Below are positions 9,617-20,617 of a stretch of 64,000 nucleotides of DNA, piece after piece. The notes beneath the pieces are model-generated. The model made no database searches. It had not been told where the DNA came from and saw nothing but the letters and a program-made list of their open reading frames with translations. Each line of letters opens with the position of its first letter. The first letter of the stretch is position 1. The DNA is from Leishmania infantum JPCM5 (Eukaryota > Euglenozoa > Kinetoplastea > Trypanosomatida > Trypanosomatidae). The translations under genes and the position numbers were made by a program. Location: NCBI RefSeq assembly GCF_000002875.2, contig NC_009416.2, positions 317,501 to 381,500 of the forward strand, written 5' to 3'.

Positions 9617-11323
9617 ATGAAAGGGGCTGGATCGTTGGAGCAGGCGTGGGATCCGTCCGCGCCTGGCGCCGGCGCGCTCCGCGCCACGGCTATCGCCCAG
9701 CTCTATTTCCGGATGACCAGTCATCACCCACTGACAATCTTGGTTGTGGACGCGATGTGCCTCGTCTTCGGGGCGGACGGCGTAACAGTGCAGGAGCTGG
9801 TCAACTACTTGGGGATCACCGAGGACCGGGTGCGGTTTGGCCTTGAGGGCATTCCGGCGGAAATGCGGTGCACCGCGCGACAGCTGGAGTCGGAAGGGTC
9901 GCTTGTCGGCGCTGCGCCGGACGCAGTGTGGGATTCGGATGCGGCGCAACGTGGCCGACGCCTCGGCACCGGAGAAACAGGCTCGAAGGAGGTTCGATAT
10001 TACCTGAACTACAAGCGGATGTTGCCGCTTGTGTACGCCCACGGGACGCGTCTGCTGCTGTCTGCGTGCGTGACTGACGTTCCACCATGCAGGTACGTGG
10101 AGTCGGTGCAGCAGGCGCAGTTAGCGGCGTACCAGAAAGCTGACGCGAGCATCGCTCACGCCTTCTTTGCCTCTGGCCACCCACCCCACGCAGAGGAGGC
10201 GCTGCACACCAGCGGCGGCGTCGGACCGTCCGACAAGGGCGTCGGTGATCACATCGACGTCTCCGAGGCGATGCGGCGCAGAAACGCGATTCGCGGTGTC
10301 CTCTGCCTCGGCTGCACTTGCTACTTCCTTGTCGAGGAGTTTTGTGAGACCCTTACCCGCTGCCCGCGGTGCGACAAAAACATCCTGAGCCTCTGCCTGC
10401 AGGCCATCCAGGCGCAGCTACAGGCGCTTGTGAGGGAGAAGCAGACGCTGGTGACACTGCTGCCGCCTGTGAGGCAGGTGTGGAAGCGGCTTTTTGCACG
10501 TGAACAATCACAGGCGCCAAGCGCCGCCGCAATGGCTTCATCATCGACGGCAGAGGCGGACAAGACGGCAGCGCATAATACTACAGCAGGCACAGGCACT
10601 TCCTTCAGTGCAGCTGCATTGCCGGTGAGACTCCAGCTAGATTGCATGCTGTCCCGCGACCCCTTTTTGTTTCAGCAAGCCGTCGCATTCTTGTCGCTCT
10701 ACAGCACGCCCTTTGCCTCCGTGAGCGACGCAGCGAGTGTGGTGGATGCGCAAGAGATACTCACCGAGCGCGAGTACCAGAATCGGCTCTGCGGGCGCGC
10801 GTCGGTGGCCGATCAGTTTCGGTCTCTTCACCGTCACGCCTCATCGGTGCACGTGCGTCTCATGTCCCAGCGAGAGATTGACGCAGCGCGGCAGCAGGAG
10901 AGCCACCAGAAGCTGCTGAAGCGGGCGATGCTGCCGCCTTGGCTGCGAAACACAACCGCTCTTGATGAGCTTGGTGGCAGTCATATTTGCGCCAGCGCCG
11001 ACAAGGGTGCCGCCGCGACGCAAGAGGTGGAGATGAACGTGGCGAAGGAGCCATGGGAGATGGAGGACTTGCGGTTTAGAGAGACTACAAAAGGACACGT
11101 GCCCACTGGCGGAGCGCTCTGGGCGGCAGAAAGTAGCGTCGCCCGCTCCTCGGTGACGGCGACGCCGGTGCAGAAGCGTCGGCGAGCCACAGCCGATGCT
11201 GACGAGAAAGCCGAGCTGACACGCACCGCCTCCTTTATCGCGACTCACTACTATGATGACGAGTTTGATGCGGTGGCGCTTCCACAGACGCGGCGCTTGC
11301 GAGGGAGAAAGAGGGAGGCATGA
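9617..11323 (+). CDS. TFIIE-alpha-like protein (winged helix plus zinc ribbon)
   Basis: 568 residues. Residues about 22-135 look like the extended winged helix of TFIIE-alpha/archaeal TFE: LYFRMTSHHPLTILVVDAMC, then a helix-turn-helix (VTVQELVNYLGITEDRVRFGL, about 57-76), an insert, and the signature EVRYYLNYKRMLPLVY at 125-140, matching the Y-Y-x-N-Y-K pattern that ends this domain. After a linker, C230-x2-C233 and C249-x2-C252 form a C4 zinc ribbon (VLCLGCTC ... RCPRCDKN), also in the right order for TFIIE-alpha. The rest is low-complexity or helical. Two acidic/aromatic patches (WEMEDLRF; HYYDDEFDAVALP near the C-terminus) recall acidic TFIIE-alpha segments that bind TFIIH p62, but that is speculation. 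The basic end KRRRATAD could be a nuclear signal. Expected role: RNA polymerase II initiation, e.g. at spliced-leader RNA genes. It could be another wHTH/zinc protein. Confidence 0.55.
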   Translation: MKGAGSLEQAWDPSAPGAGALRATAIAQLYFRMTSHHPLTILVVDAMCLVFGADGVTVQELVNYLGITEDRVRFGLEGIPAEMRCTARQLESEGSLVGAAPDAVWDSDAAQRGRRLGTGETGSKEVRYYLNYKRMLPLVYAHGTRLLLSACVTDVPPCRYVESVQQAQLAAYQKADASIAHAFFASGHPPHAEEALHTSGGVGPSDKGVGDHIDVSEAMRRRNAIRGVLCLGCTCYFLVEEFCETLTRCPRCDKNILSLCLQAIQAQLQALVREKQTLVTLLPPVRQVWKRLFAREQSQAPSAAAMASSSTAEADKTAAHNTTAGTGTSFSAAALPVRLQLDCMLSRDPFLFQQAVAFLSLYSTPFASVSDAASVVDAQEILTEREYQNRLCGRASVADQFRSLHRHASSVHVRLMSQREIDAARQQESHQKLLKRAMLPPWLRNTTALDELGGSHICASADKGAAATQEVEMNVAKEPWEMEDLRFRETTKGHVPTGGALWAAESSVARSSVTATPVQKRRRATADADEKAELTRTASFIATHYYDDEFDAVALPQTRRLRGRKREA

Positions 11324-13000
11324 GAGATACAACGAAGAGTTCTAAATATGAGCTACCTGCGTTTCTGGTGTTTGGCAGAGTCTGCTCTGCAGGTAAGGAT
11401 GCGTGTTGCTTCAACTCGGGGGTTTTCTCTTTTCCAGCCATGCCTCACGTCTCCGTGACGGAAGGGGGGGGTGCAACCTCTGCCAAAGATGTCCGTGGCA
11501 CAAACAGCGTGGCCGGAGCTTTTTTTGCCTGGCAATTCTGTGGGCATGAACAAGTGTACCCCCTCCTCCCCCTCTTCTTCCGCCGCGCTGAGCGTCACGT
11601 GCGCCGTTCAGGTGGCAGATGTTGAGGCTAGTCCGCTGAGACTCGCGCTCACTGAGCGGGAGGTTGTATCCACATGTCGTTCTTCACCGAAACAGTGGCG
11701 AGACGATAGTATGAAGGATTTTCCCATGTTGCCTACGTATGCTCTCTCCCCCTTGTGCGATGAGGGGCAATGCAGTCCTTGTCGCGCAGCATATGTTTGT
11801 GCGTCTATCTCCTACGTGCCTCGGAAGCACGTGTGCATATAGTGTCTCGTCTGTTTCCTCTCTCTTCTCCGTGAGCTTACCATCGTACCATCAGCCTGTG
11901 CTGCCTCCCTCCCTCTTACGGACACCCATGGCGTGTGCACGCGCCCGCGTTTTTTCACTATTCACACCGGCACTGCTCCTGGCATGCTTCTGGCCACCGC
12001 TGTGCAAATCCGCAATTCCATCACTCCAGCGTATCGTGGACGTGGCACCATCCCCTCACTCGCTTCCGTCCTCATTCCCGCCCTTTTTTTTTCTCGAAGT
12101 CTCTCCCTCTGACTCCCTCATGCATCTTGTGAATCCCTTTGCCCTTTGATGGCTTCTCCGTGAAGGGACACACAACCGAAAAGGAGAAAGAAAAACGCTC
12201 TGAGTAAAACACACGCGCGTGTATGCCTGGGAGTGCCACTGCGGGATCGTTCCCGTGAGCATTCTCCCATTCTCTGTCCAGCCTTCCCTTGCTGCTATTT
12301 CCTCCCACCCTCTCCTTGCCGTTCTCCCGTGCGTAGCGGCTTCTCTCTCGCTTTTCCTTTACTAAGATCGTTGGGCTCTCAGCATCCACAGCACCGCTTC
12401 GGTCTTTGGCTCCGCTTCTCCTTCCTCTCTTCGTGCACGTGTGTGTGCGTGTGCAAAGCCAGCCCACGCCACCTTGCCAGCGCTCCACGATCCACTTACA
12501 GCGAGCGAAACAGGCACTCTCCCTTACCCGCTCATTACGGGTGTTGGCGGCCTTTTTTTTGCATTCACGCAGAACCATCCCGCCTCCCTTTCACCGCTCT
12601 GACGTGCACTTGCCTTCGAAACGCGCGCGAGAGAAACCAGAACGCAGTATCAGAGACGTGGGTCAGTTGTGCAGGTGGGCCTTGAAGCGTTGGCGCGTTG
12701 GGTGTGCGTGCTTTCTTGTCGCCCGGACTCTCTGCGATTCGGTGCGCGCGTGCCTGTGTGATGAGGTGCTTAGGTTTCAATCTCCATCGTTTTGTCGAAT
12801 CTACGCCGCCGCCGCTACCGCCGTGAACCCTGCGGCGCGTTCATTTTTTGCCGATTGTTGGGTGTTCTGGCTGCGCTCATCTCACTCGCTCTCTGTGGGT
12901 GTGCGTGCAAAGTCTTCTCTTTCTGGCTGCACTTCGCTCGCTTGTTATCCTTCCTTCGTGCATCAACTGCATGCCCTCAATATGGGGTGCGCCAGTGCTA
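11324..13000. other. Spacer, 3' side of the TFIIE-alpha-like gene
   Basis: T/C-rich with A tracts. ORFs are Ser/Leu/Pro/Phe-rich reads of pyrimidine tracts. No gene seen. Confidence 0.5.
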
Positions 13001-13019
13001 GATGAATCGCCAGTGTACA

Positions 13020-14980
13020 CGGAATGTGCCCTCGTGTAGGGCTCGGCCACCGATGGCGTACCTCTACTTATCCTCGTGAGGAAGAGTGCGTGGAGGGCGA
13101 AGCAGCAGCAAAGAGAAAGCGGTTGCCACACCTTGTAGCGACTACGCGGTTGCGCAGGTCCGGCAACGACGTCAGCGCCTCCAGCGTGCCGATGCCGATA
13201 GGGAGGGAGGGGCGTGCCTCTTGGCAAATGGAGCCGCCACTCCGCAGCCGGCGATTCGCTGACGCACACCGGCGCCGTGGATGACGACATCGGTTGCGAC
13301 CGCTGCAGCACCAGCGAACTGGCTGGGCTAATCGCGACGGAACAGCAGTTTTCGAGCGCCTCGCGTCGCACCTCAGAACCTCTCCATTCGTGTAGTACCA
13401 GCATAGGCAGAGTTGCGATGAAGGTCGCACGCCCGCCGCTGCTGCGCCATTGGCAGCTGGCATTGTCGCCACGGCATCCGCATCAGCAGCTCGACAGCGA
13501 CTTCGCCGACGACTCTGCCTCGATTCACGCAAACCGCGGCAGAGGATGGCGTGGCAGTTTCCACCTGACCCACGACACGGGTTCCGCACACACGGGCCGG
13601 CGGCCGAGCTCGAATCGTACGGTGACTACCGTAAACTCCCTCACGGCAAGCTTCATCTTCTGGGGCAACAACGCGGACGGCGTCGCGACTATCATCACGG
13701 GAGACGTGCTGCGCTACTTCTTCTGCGCACGCGGCGCCGCACTACGTCATTGCGAAGCGCGACGTGGCAGCGGTGGTGGTGTTGTGCATTTACCCCCGCG
13801 GCGGAGGACAGCGCCCTCAGCTCGCAGCTCTAACTCGTGCTGATCCCGCGCGCCTCGTTTGTGCTGCGTCTGACCAACACAGGCGGGCGGGCGTACCTCT
13901 TCACCACAGCCGACAAGCGAATGGGGCTGCGCGGCGTTTTTGAGGACCGTCCTCAATTTTATCCCCATTATTGCAAGACTGTGTGGGTGGCCACTCATGC
14001 CTGAGAGGAGGCGGGCACAATACGTGACGATGCGATGCTGTCCGCGCGCGCCGCGGAAACGCCTCCGCTGCCCATCTCCGACTCGTTGCCGAATCTCGTG
14101 AGCACGCTGATGGATAAGCAGGCAAGCAACGTGCCCCTCGATGCTGACGACTACCACTGGCTGGCGCACGAGCCGCCGCCGTGGCGACAGCGAAAGTCGG
14201 TTCCCCTGCACTCGTGGGGCTCATCGTCCACTTGAGTCACCGGCGGGGAGGGGGTGGCGCACAACGGCACGACATGGAAGCGGCCGCTCGAGCGCGGTGG
14301 ATTTCGCAACGCCAACGAGCAGCGGGCTGCGATGCCGGTGCCTCCGCAGGTCGCCTTTACATCGTCTCCTTTTGCAGACGGTATCTGGTACACCACGGCC
14401 GCTGGCCCTGCATTGGCGCCGCCCGCTTGCCGCTGCACTCTACTTGAGACCTGTTCCCGGTGCTGCGCACCATCGCATGCCGTCGTTGGTGGGCGCACAA
14501 ATCCCTGCAGCCGCTCGCGGGCGTTTGGCAGCTGCGTGATGCTCATCGAGCCGCTAGGCGTCCTCTTGCAACTGTTCGAGACATCGGAGGACATCTCTGG
14601 CACGCTGCTCGTCGCCGTTGATTGCGACACTGCTGCCGTGGCAGCTGCAGGAGCTCCTCTTGAGCGATAGACGAATAACGGTGTCTGCCCCTGTGCTCGC
14701 GAAACGAGGTGCCACACCAGTGATTGAATACGAGCAGGGTAGCGACGGCTCTCCCCACAGAGATACACCGCCCATTTCCTCGATCGCGTGCACTCGGCAC
14801 CGTCCGCATCGCCTACGGCAATGTGCACAGCGTTTTGGTGCAGTAGCGTCCGTATGCCGCGGCGGCAATAGGCGTGCTGCCGTGCATGTGCAGCCGATTC
14901 GCTCTGGGAGGCCAGCAGCCAAAGGTGAGCGCGCGCGCACACGTCCACGCCGTAGGGGGTGAGCTCTCCCAGAACCGTTC
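13020..14980. pseudogene. Decayed coding sequence, no intact frame; strand ambiguous
   Basis: This 2 kb has the GC-rich composition of coding DNA but no long ATG-initiated frame. Short protein-like readings occur in different + frames: SFIFWGNNADGVATIITGD near 13.65 kb, HYVIAKRDVAAVVVLCIYP near 13.74-13.80 kb, FVLRLTNTGGRAYLFTTADK near 13.86-13.92 kb, LVSTLMDKQASNVPLDADDY near 14.10-14.16 kb. They are separated by stops and frame changes, as in a gene that has lost its function. The - strand offers competing fragments: a leucine-rich-like piece near 13.15-13.20 kb (IGTLEALTSLPDLRN) and ankyrin-like pieces near 14.68-14.93 kb (HGSTPIAAAAYGR in one frame, TLLHQNAVHIAVGDADG in another). I cannot identify the ancestor or its strand. 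The pieces may come from more than one gene. Confidence 0.45.
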
Positions 14981-15248
14981 GCGTTGCGATTGCGAAGCAG
15001 TTGTCCTTCTTTGTCCCGGCAGCGCCGTTTCCATTCTCACCTCTGTACCACCCCCTGCCGCTCTCTCTGTTTTCCGCTCCGCTTCCCTGAGTTTATGGGC
15101 CGCACACGTATGTAAACAAGAAAACAAAACGAAAGGCGTGCATCGAGGCGAAACCCTTCGCGCATTTCCACAGACACGCACCCAAGCGCCTACGCCCCAA
15201 CTGCGTAATACCACTAACAAGCGCTGTCATTCAAACATATTGTTAGCT

Positions 15249-15271
15249 CCACTTTCTCGTTTGTTTCGCAG
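15249..15271 (+). promoter_or_regulatory. Spliced-leader acceptor of the PheRS alpha gene
   Basis: A T/C-rich run ends in AG at 15270-15271, 39 nt before the ATG at 15310. A second poly-T run lies between the AG and the ATG and would fall in the mRNA leader. Confidence 0.5.
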
Positions 15272-15309
15272 CAGTTTTTTTTTTTTTTCTTTTTGTGCCG
15301 GCCGAAATC

Positions 15310-16809
15310 ATGGAGCAGGCGTTGATTGAGGCGGCCATTCTCAAGGCGCTGTCGAGTGCCGAGCGAGTACTCTCGACGGATGTGGCAGACTCGATTAGGG
15401 CCGACCACCAGGACATCGTGGGCGCCGGCAAGTCCCTGGAGGCGGACAACTACATCCGATCGGAAATGGAACAAAGGATGGTTCTGAGGCTCTCCAACGA
15501 GGCTCAGCAGATCATGGAGAGCGGCAGCCCCGAGTACCTGGTCTGGTGTCTGCTACAGGACGGAAGGATAAGCCAGGAGGATGTAGCAGCCAAACTTGGC
15601 AAAGAGGCGACGGGGGTGGCGCTGACCAACGGCATCAAGTCGAAGATGTTCAAGACGATAAAGGAGAATGGGAAGGTGTTCCTGGAGCGTGTGCCGCGCA
15701 GCGACAACGTTGTCGATGCCGTTCGTGAGTCGCTGAAGCAGGCTGCCGCCGCGGCGGACGAGGTCGACACCAAGACGCTGGAAACGCTCAAGAAGCGCAA
15801 ACTCGCTGCGATGGAGGCGAAAAAGGTGTTTGTGTACACGAAGGGTGCCGCGTACGCTCCGGAGCGCGCCGCTAAGGCCGTGGGTGACCTGACACGCGAG
15901 ATGCTCGTCGACGGTTCTTGGAAGAACCGGCAGTTCAAGGAGTACAACTTTTCCGCACAGGGTGCCGAGGTAGGTGGCGGTGCACTGCACCCGCTGTTGA
16001 AGGTGCGGCAGGAGTTCCGCGAGATCCTCATGGAGCTCGGCTTCCAGGAGATGGACACGCAGCATTGGGCCGAGGTGTCGTTCTGGAACTTCGACTCACT
16101 CATCATTCCTCAGCAGCATCCGGCGCGGGATCTGCAGGACACCTTCTTCCTGTCGAAGCCGGAGACTTCGAAGGTTAACGATTTGGAGTACGTGGCGCGC
16201 GTCAAGGCGCAGCATGAGGAGAGCTTCCGTACGCCGTGGAAGCTTGAGGAGGCGAGCCGCAATGTGCTGCGCACTCACACCACCGGCTCCTCGGCCTTCG
16301 TGCTGAAAAATCTCGCCAAATTTGCGATCCGTGGCCCGGATGGCAAGCTGCACTTCAGCCCCGGGCGCTACTATAGCATTGACCGCGTCTTCCGCAACGA
16401 GGAGATGGACCGCACCCACCTGTGCGAGTTCCACCAGGTCGAGGGCTTCGTCATTGACCGCGACATTTCGCTTGCCAAGATGATGCACACCTTTGACTCC
16501 TTCTTCCGTCGCATTGGCGTGTCGCAGCTGCGCTTCAAGCCCGCCTTCAACCCGTACACGGAGCCTTCGATGGAGATCTTTGGCTTCCACACCGGCCTGA
16601 ACAAGTGGATCGAGGTGGGCAACAGCGGTCTCTTCCGCCCAGAGCTGCTGCGTCCGATGGGCTTCGAGGACGGCGTGACGGTGATGGCTTGGGGCCTCTC
16701 GCTGGAGCGGCCGACAATGATTAAGTACGGTATCAACAATATTCACGAGCTCTTTGGCCATCGCGTTGACATCCGCTTCATCAAGCGCGCCGCGATTGCC
16801 CGCTACTAG
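15310..16809 (+). CDS. Phenylalanyl-tRNA synthetase alpha subunit, cytosolic
   Basis: 499 residues. The ATG at 15310 is the first in frame; the frame is open slightly upstream only through a GTG. It charges tRNA-Phe with phenylalanine, as an alpha2beta2 enzyme with the beta subunit encoded elsewhere. The C-terminal class II catalytic core is clear: HTTGSSAFVLKNL, motif 2 RVFRNEEMDRTHLCEFHQ (from about residue 359), the Phe-pocket region GLNKWIEVGNSGLFRPELL (about 429-447), and motif 3 GLSLERP at about 462-468. The N-terminal 200 residues carry the winged-helix modules typical of the eukaryotic/archaeal alpha subunit, distinguishing it from the short mitochondrial form. Length is normal. It sits just downstream of the decayed region, so its splice acceptor has survived next to that lesion. 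Confidence 0.95.
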   Translation: MEQALIEAAILKALSSAERVLSTDVADSIRADHQDIVGAGKSLEADNYIRSEMEQRMVLRLSNEAQQIMESGSPEYLVWCLLQDGRISQEDVAAKLGKEATGVALTNGIKSKMFKTIKENGKVFLERVPRSDNVVDAVRESLKQAAAAADEVDTKTLETLKKRKLAAMEAKKVFVYTKGAAYAPERAAKAVGDLTREMLVDGSWKNRQFKEYNFSAQGAEVGGGALHPLLKVRQEFREILMELGFQEMDTQHWAEVSFWNFDSLIIPQQHPARDLQDTFFLSKPETSKVNDLEYVARVKAQHEESFRTPWKLEEASRNVLRTHTTGSSAFVLKNLAKFAIRGPDGKLHFSPGRYYSIDRVFRNEEMDRTHLCEFHQVEGFVIDRDISLAKMMHTFDSFFRRIGVSQLRFKPAFNPYTEPSMEIFGFHTGLNKWIEVGNSGLFRPELLRPMGFEDGVTVMAWGLSLERPTMIKYGINNIHELFGHRVDIRFIKRAAIARY

Positions 16810-18742
16810 GCGTGAGCGAGGATGTTGGGCGAAAAAAGTAATGCGGCGTTCCCGGTGCTGGAGGCGCGTGTAGTCTTCACTGGTGGGGTGGGTGCTGGCT
16901 GCCCCTTCGGCTGTCTTTTTTTAAGGAATCTCCGCTCTCCCCATCTCTCCTGCGTACTGCATTTTTTTTTTCGCCTCCCTGCATAATCTCTTCTTCCCCT
17001 TGCGACGTGTCAGAATTGTCGAGCAGACGTGCAGTCGTGGGTTGCAGCAACGAAGCACCGCTTTCCACGTAAGCGCGTCTTCTGACCCCGCGGAGTACCA
17101 CCCCAGCCCCTCCTGCTGCCCTCTCTACACCCTGGAAGGAGGCGCTCGTGTGTGTGTGTGTGTACAAGCCGTGGTGCGCGCGCAGTTTATCCACTGGTTC
17201 AATCAATGTTTTTGGTTGTTTGGTTTGGCGCTCTCGTGTTGGCCGTGTGCCGTGTTTTTTTTTTCGTGTGTGTGCGTGCATACAGGCGGTTGCTTTCAAT
17301 GTGGTAAAGGGGCAAGAAGAGAAAGTCATGCCGAACCCCCACCTTCTCTCCGAAGAGGAGAGGCAGAGAGACAGCAGACGAGGCCGCGCCTATGAATGAT
17401 GTGCGTGGCTATCGTCTGTGTCCCCCCCCCCCTCCCACACACACTTCTCTTATTTGCTTTCTTTGACAGGACATGCGTCCTCCCGAAGCCCTCTCGTCGT
17501 GTGCGAGCGTGAGATGGAGCGCATTCGGGACGCAACACAGAGGGGACTGCGGGGAGTGGGGAACTGTGATCCATGTGGAAGGGTGTGCAGGTGCAAAGGG
17601 TTGGTAACGATCGCTACTTTTCTCTCTCTGCCTTCTTGCCATCCTTGCCGCTGCGGTGGTGGTGTGGTGGTGCGCAGGGTGATGCTCACGTGCCCGCCCT
17701 CTCTTAAACCCCCTCCTTCACACACGCCATGGCGATAATGGTTGCGTCTGTGTGGATATGTGACAAATCCGCTTTCTCGCCTGATTCTTTTTCGTGGCGT
17801 ATGTCTGTTGTGTGTCTCTTTCTCGGGTTCGTGACAACGTGCCCCCCTCTCCCTGGGGGAGATGACGCTTCTACGTTTGTTAAGGCTGGCTCGTGTACTT
17901 AATGGATCAGAGTATGCCTCCGTGTGTTCCGTGAACAGCGAGATCAAGGGAAAATGGAAAGGTCTCCTAACGACCGAAAAAAAAAAGAAGCGGGACTAAG
18001 ATGACAGGATTGACGAAGGGCGTTCGGCTCACGTATTCCGTATAGCGTGGCGAGGCAGTCACCGGGAAAGTCGAGGGTGAACTGTCTGGTGGGGGGGGGG
18101 AGAGGGATACGAGAGTAGGAATGGAGTGTGGAAGCGTGGGAGGAAAGGTAGAAAGACCACGTGTACTGTACATTCAGTTGGGCACAAGCACCTACCAAGC
18201 GGCATGAACGACATGCGCCGTGCCACTCAGCTCTTCTTTGCTGTCAGTACGTCTTCTTTCCCCTCCCCACACTCGCCGCTACCCCGCCTCAGCGGCGTAG
18301 CGATGCGTTGCTGCAGCATAACTGCTTCTTGTCTCACATGTGCCGCGCCAACTTGCGGAGCAGAGCGTCCACGTTTGTGTGTGCCACCTTTTCCTTCCTT
18401 CCTCTCACCCTGCATCTCTATGCTCTTCTTGCACTGCTTTCGATCCACCCCCTTTTCCCTCCCCTCTCTCACGCGTCCGCGCTTCCCCGGGCTTTACATG
18501 TTTTCTGTGCCTCATTTCCTCGTGGGAACATCGGTGGCTAACCACTCCTCCCGCTTCGTCAACCATATCAAAATAATCGAACACACATGCACTGTGCCTC
18601 CTCGTCCCCTGCTGGCACTATCCCACTCCCGCCCACATGCCTGCGTTCGTGCGCGTCTCTTTCTTTATTTGCCTAACGCTGCTGCGGCTTCAATAATCGC
18701 CGTGCAGGAAGTGAGGAACAACTCTTGTGCGTCTCAACAAAA
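16810..18742. other. Spacer between PheRS alpha and eL20
   Basis: T/C-rich 3' UTR and leader sequence with poly-T, poly-C and poly-G runs. The likely acceptor for eL20 is the AG at 18706-18707, after a T/C-rich stretch. No additional gene seen. Confidence 0.5.
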
Positions 18743-19282
18743 ATGGTCAAGCCGCACTTGCGCCACTACCAGGTGGTCGGCCGCGAGTCGCCCTCGGAGA
18801 AGAACCCGGAGCCGACTGTGTACAAGTTTGAGGTGTTCGCCCCAAACTTCGTCGTCGCCAAGAGCCGTTTCTGGCGCATGATGAGGGTCAAGAACAAGGT
18901 CAAGGCCACGCACGGTGACGTGCTCTCCTGCAAGGTCGTGAAGGATGCGAAGCTGGTGGCGCGCAACTACCTGGTCGACATCGCGTACTACAGCCAGCGC
19001 TGCGGCTACACGCGCATGGTCAAGGAGTTCCGCGACGTCTCCAAGACCGGCGCCGTGAGCCAGGCGTACCACGACCTGGCCTCCCGCCACCGCGCCCGCT
19101 ACCACAACATCGAGGTGCTGAACGTGAAGAGCATCCCGGACCACGAGGTGAAGCACCTGAGCATTGCCCAATACCACGCTCCGAACCTGTCCTTCCCGCT
19201 CCTGCAGCGCCGCATCAAGGCAGCCCGCAAGGACCGTGCCATCTTCGTCAAGAAGAACACGAAGCGCGCGGTGGTGGCGTAA
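18743..19282 (+). CDS. 60S ribosomal protein eL20 (L18a)
   Basis: 179 residues, the normal size for this family. The ATG at 18743 begins MVKPHLRHYQVVGRESPSEK; the upstream in-frame extension has no family support. Characteristic segments are the N-terminal HLRHYQVVGR, then FEVFAPNFVVAKSRFWRMM, KEFRDVSKTGAVSQAYHDLA and the basic tail. It is a structural protein of the large ribosomal subunit. Codon use is strongly G/C-ending, as for highly expressed genes. Confidence 0.97.
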   Translation: MVKPHLRHYQVVGRESPSEKNPEPTVYKFEVFAPNFVVAKSRFWRMMRVKNKVKATHGDVLSCKVVKDAKLVARNYLVDIAYYSQRCGYTRMVKEFRDVSKTGAVSQAYHDLASRHRARYHNIEVLNVKSIPDHEVKHLSIAQYHAPNLSFPLLQRRIKAARKDRAIFVKKNTKRAVVA

Positions 19283-20617
19283 GGGAGGGGGTGCGGTCTC
19301 GGGTGCTTTGCCCACATCGGCACGAGCGCATCCACAGGAGCGTCTGCGCGGGCGGGGGGGGTGCGCACGCTGGCCTGGGCGCTTGTGCGCTAGTGCATGT
19401 GCGTGCAGTCTTCTTTCGCGGTGCTGTGCTCTCTGTCGTGCGCGGGTGCTTCTGGCGCCCACTTCCCTCGTCTCATTTTTTCGGTTCCCCTTTTTTTTTG
19501 TTCGCTTTTGCGTCTCCTTTACGTGAAAAAAAAAGCACTCTTGCACAACGAAGAGAGAGCAGCGAAGGAGGTTCCACTCACAAACGGAGAACCTTGAGTA
19601 GCCAGCACTTACTTGTGTGATGGACGATACTCCTCCCCCTCAGTGGCCCATCTGGGTCGTGCCGCCTCCAATCCCACCCCGCTTGATGCGTCGTGAACAC
19701 AGCCCGCATACACATCGAGGATGGGTCGCTTTCACGCGGTGAGAAATCGGAGAAGGGAGGCGAGGGGCCGAAAGGTATGTCGTGCGGCGGGCTTTTGTTC
19801 GCAAACTGCCGGGTGCGCGCTGTACAGTGGGCATAACACGCAGCCCGTCACTGTTGTTAAGTACGGCTTCTTGTTCCCCGTTTGGGGGGGGGGGCTCTCC
19901 CAACGAGGGGGGAGGGCAGAATGTGACCAGTAACGTGAGGGAGAGACAGACACCCAGACGCAGGTACGCACGCAGATACACACACCTTTCGCCTCTCGTG
20001 TGACGCGCCTTCCCCTCCATTTTCCCGGTCACCTCACCCTCGCCTCTACTGAGGCGCCTTTTTAGCAGCGCATGTTTTTTTTTTCATTATATCGGATCCG
20101 TCAGAGGTATACAGACAGACGGATACGCACACACACACACACACACACATGTATATGCGTATATGCATACCTGCTACACGCAAACCACCGCAACCCCTAA
20201 ACGAAAAGGAAAAGGTATTAGCTACTGAACACACAGACACTTCTGTGCTCTTCACATTTCGGTATTTCGGTCTCTCTGCGCCTGTCGCCCCAAACCCCCT
20301 GGCTCGCTCCACACTCCCAGCATTAGCTGTGAAGGCGGCTCCTGTCGTCTCTTTCCTCTATCCCCCTCCCTCCTCAGACAGTGTGCTGTGGAACCTCGGA
20401 AGTAACGCCCCTTCGACGCGCCCTACTGCACCGCGTTAGCGGTCGCTGCCCTATCCGCGTGGCGCATTCGTGCATCGCGAGGGGCAGCAGCACACGACAG
20501 CGGATACCTCCTGTGTCTTCACTCTTCGAAGCGCATACACAATCCGGCGTGGTGCCCGCAATTTCATCGCGCCTTTCCAGTGAGACGGCACTCATCCTTT
20601 CCGCTTCTGCCGCCATC
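19283..20617. other. Spacer between eL20 and the cytidylyltransferase gene
   Basis: Contains 3' UTR sequence, a G9 run near 19885 and an (AC)n tract at 20128-20149. A very clear pyrimidine tract at 20341-20375 ends in AG at 20376-20377, the likely splice acceptor. Nothing else recognised. Confidence 0.55.
20128..20149. repeat. (CA)11 microsatellite
   Basis: Uninterrupted CA run of 22 bases. Confidence 0.9.
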
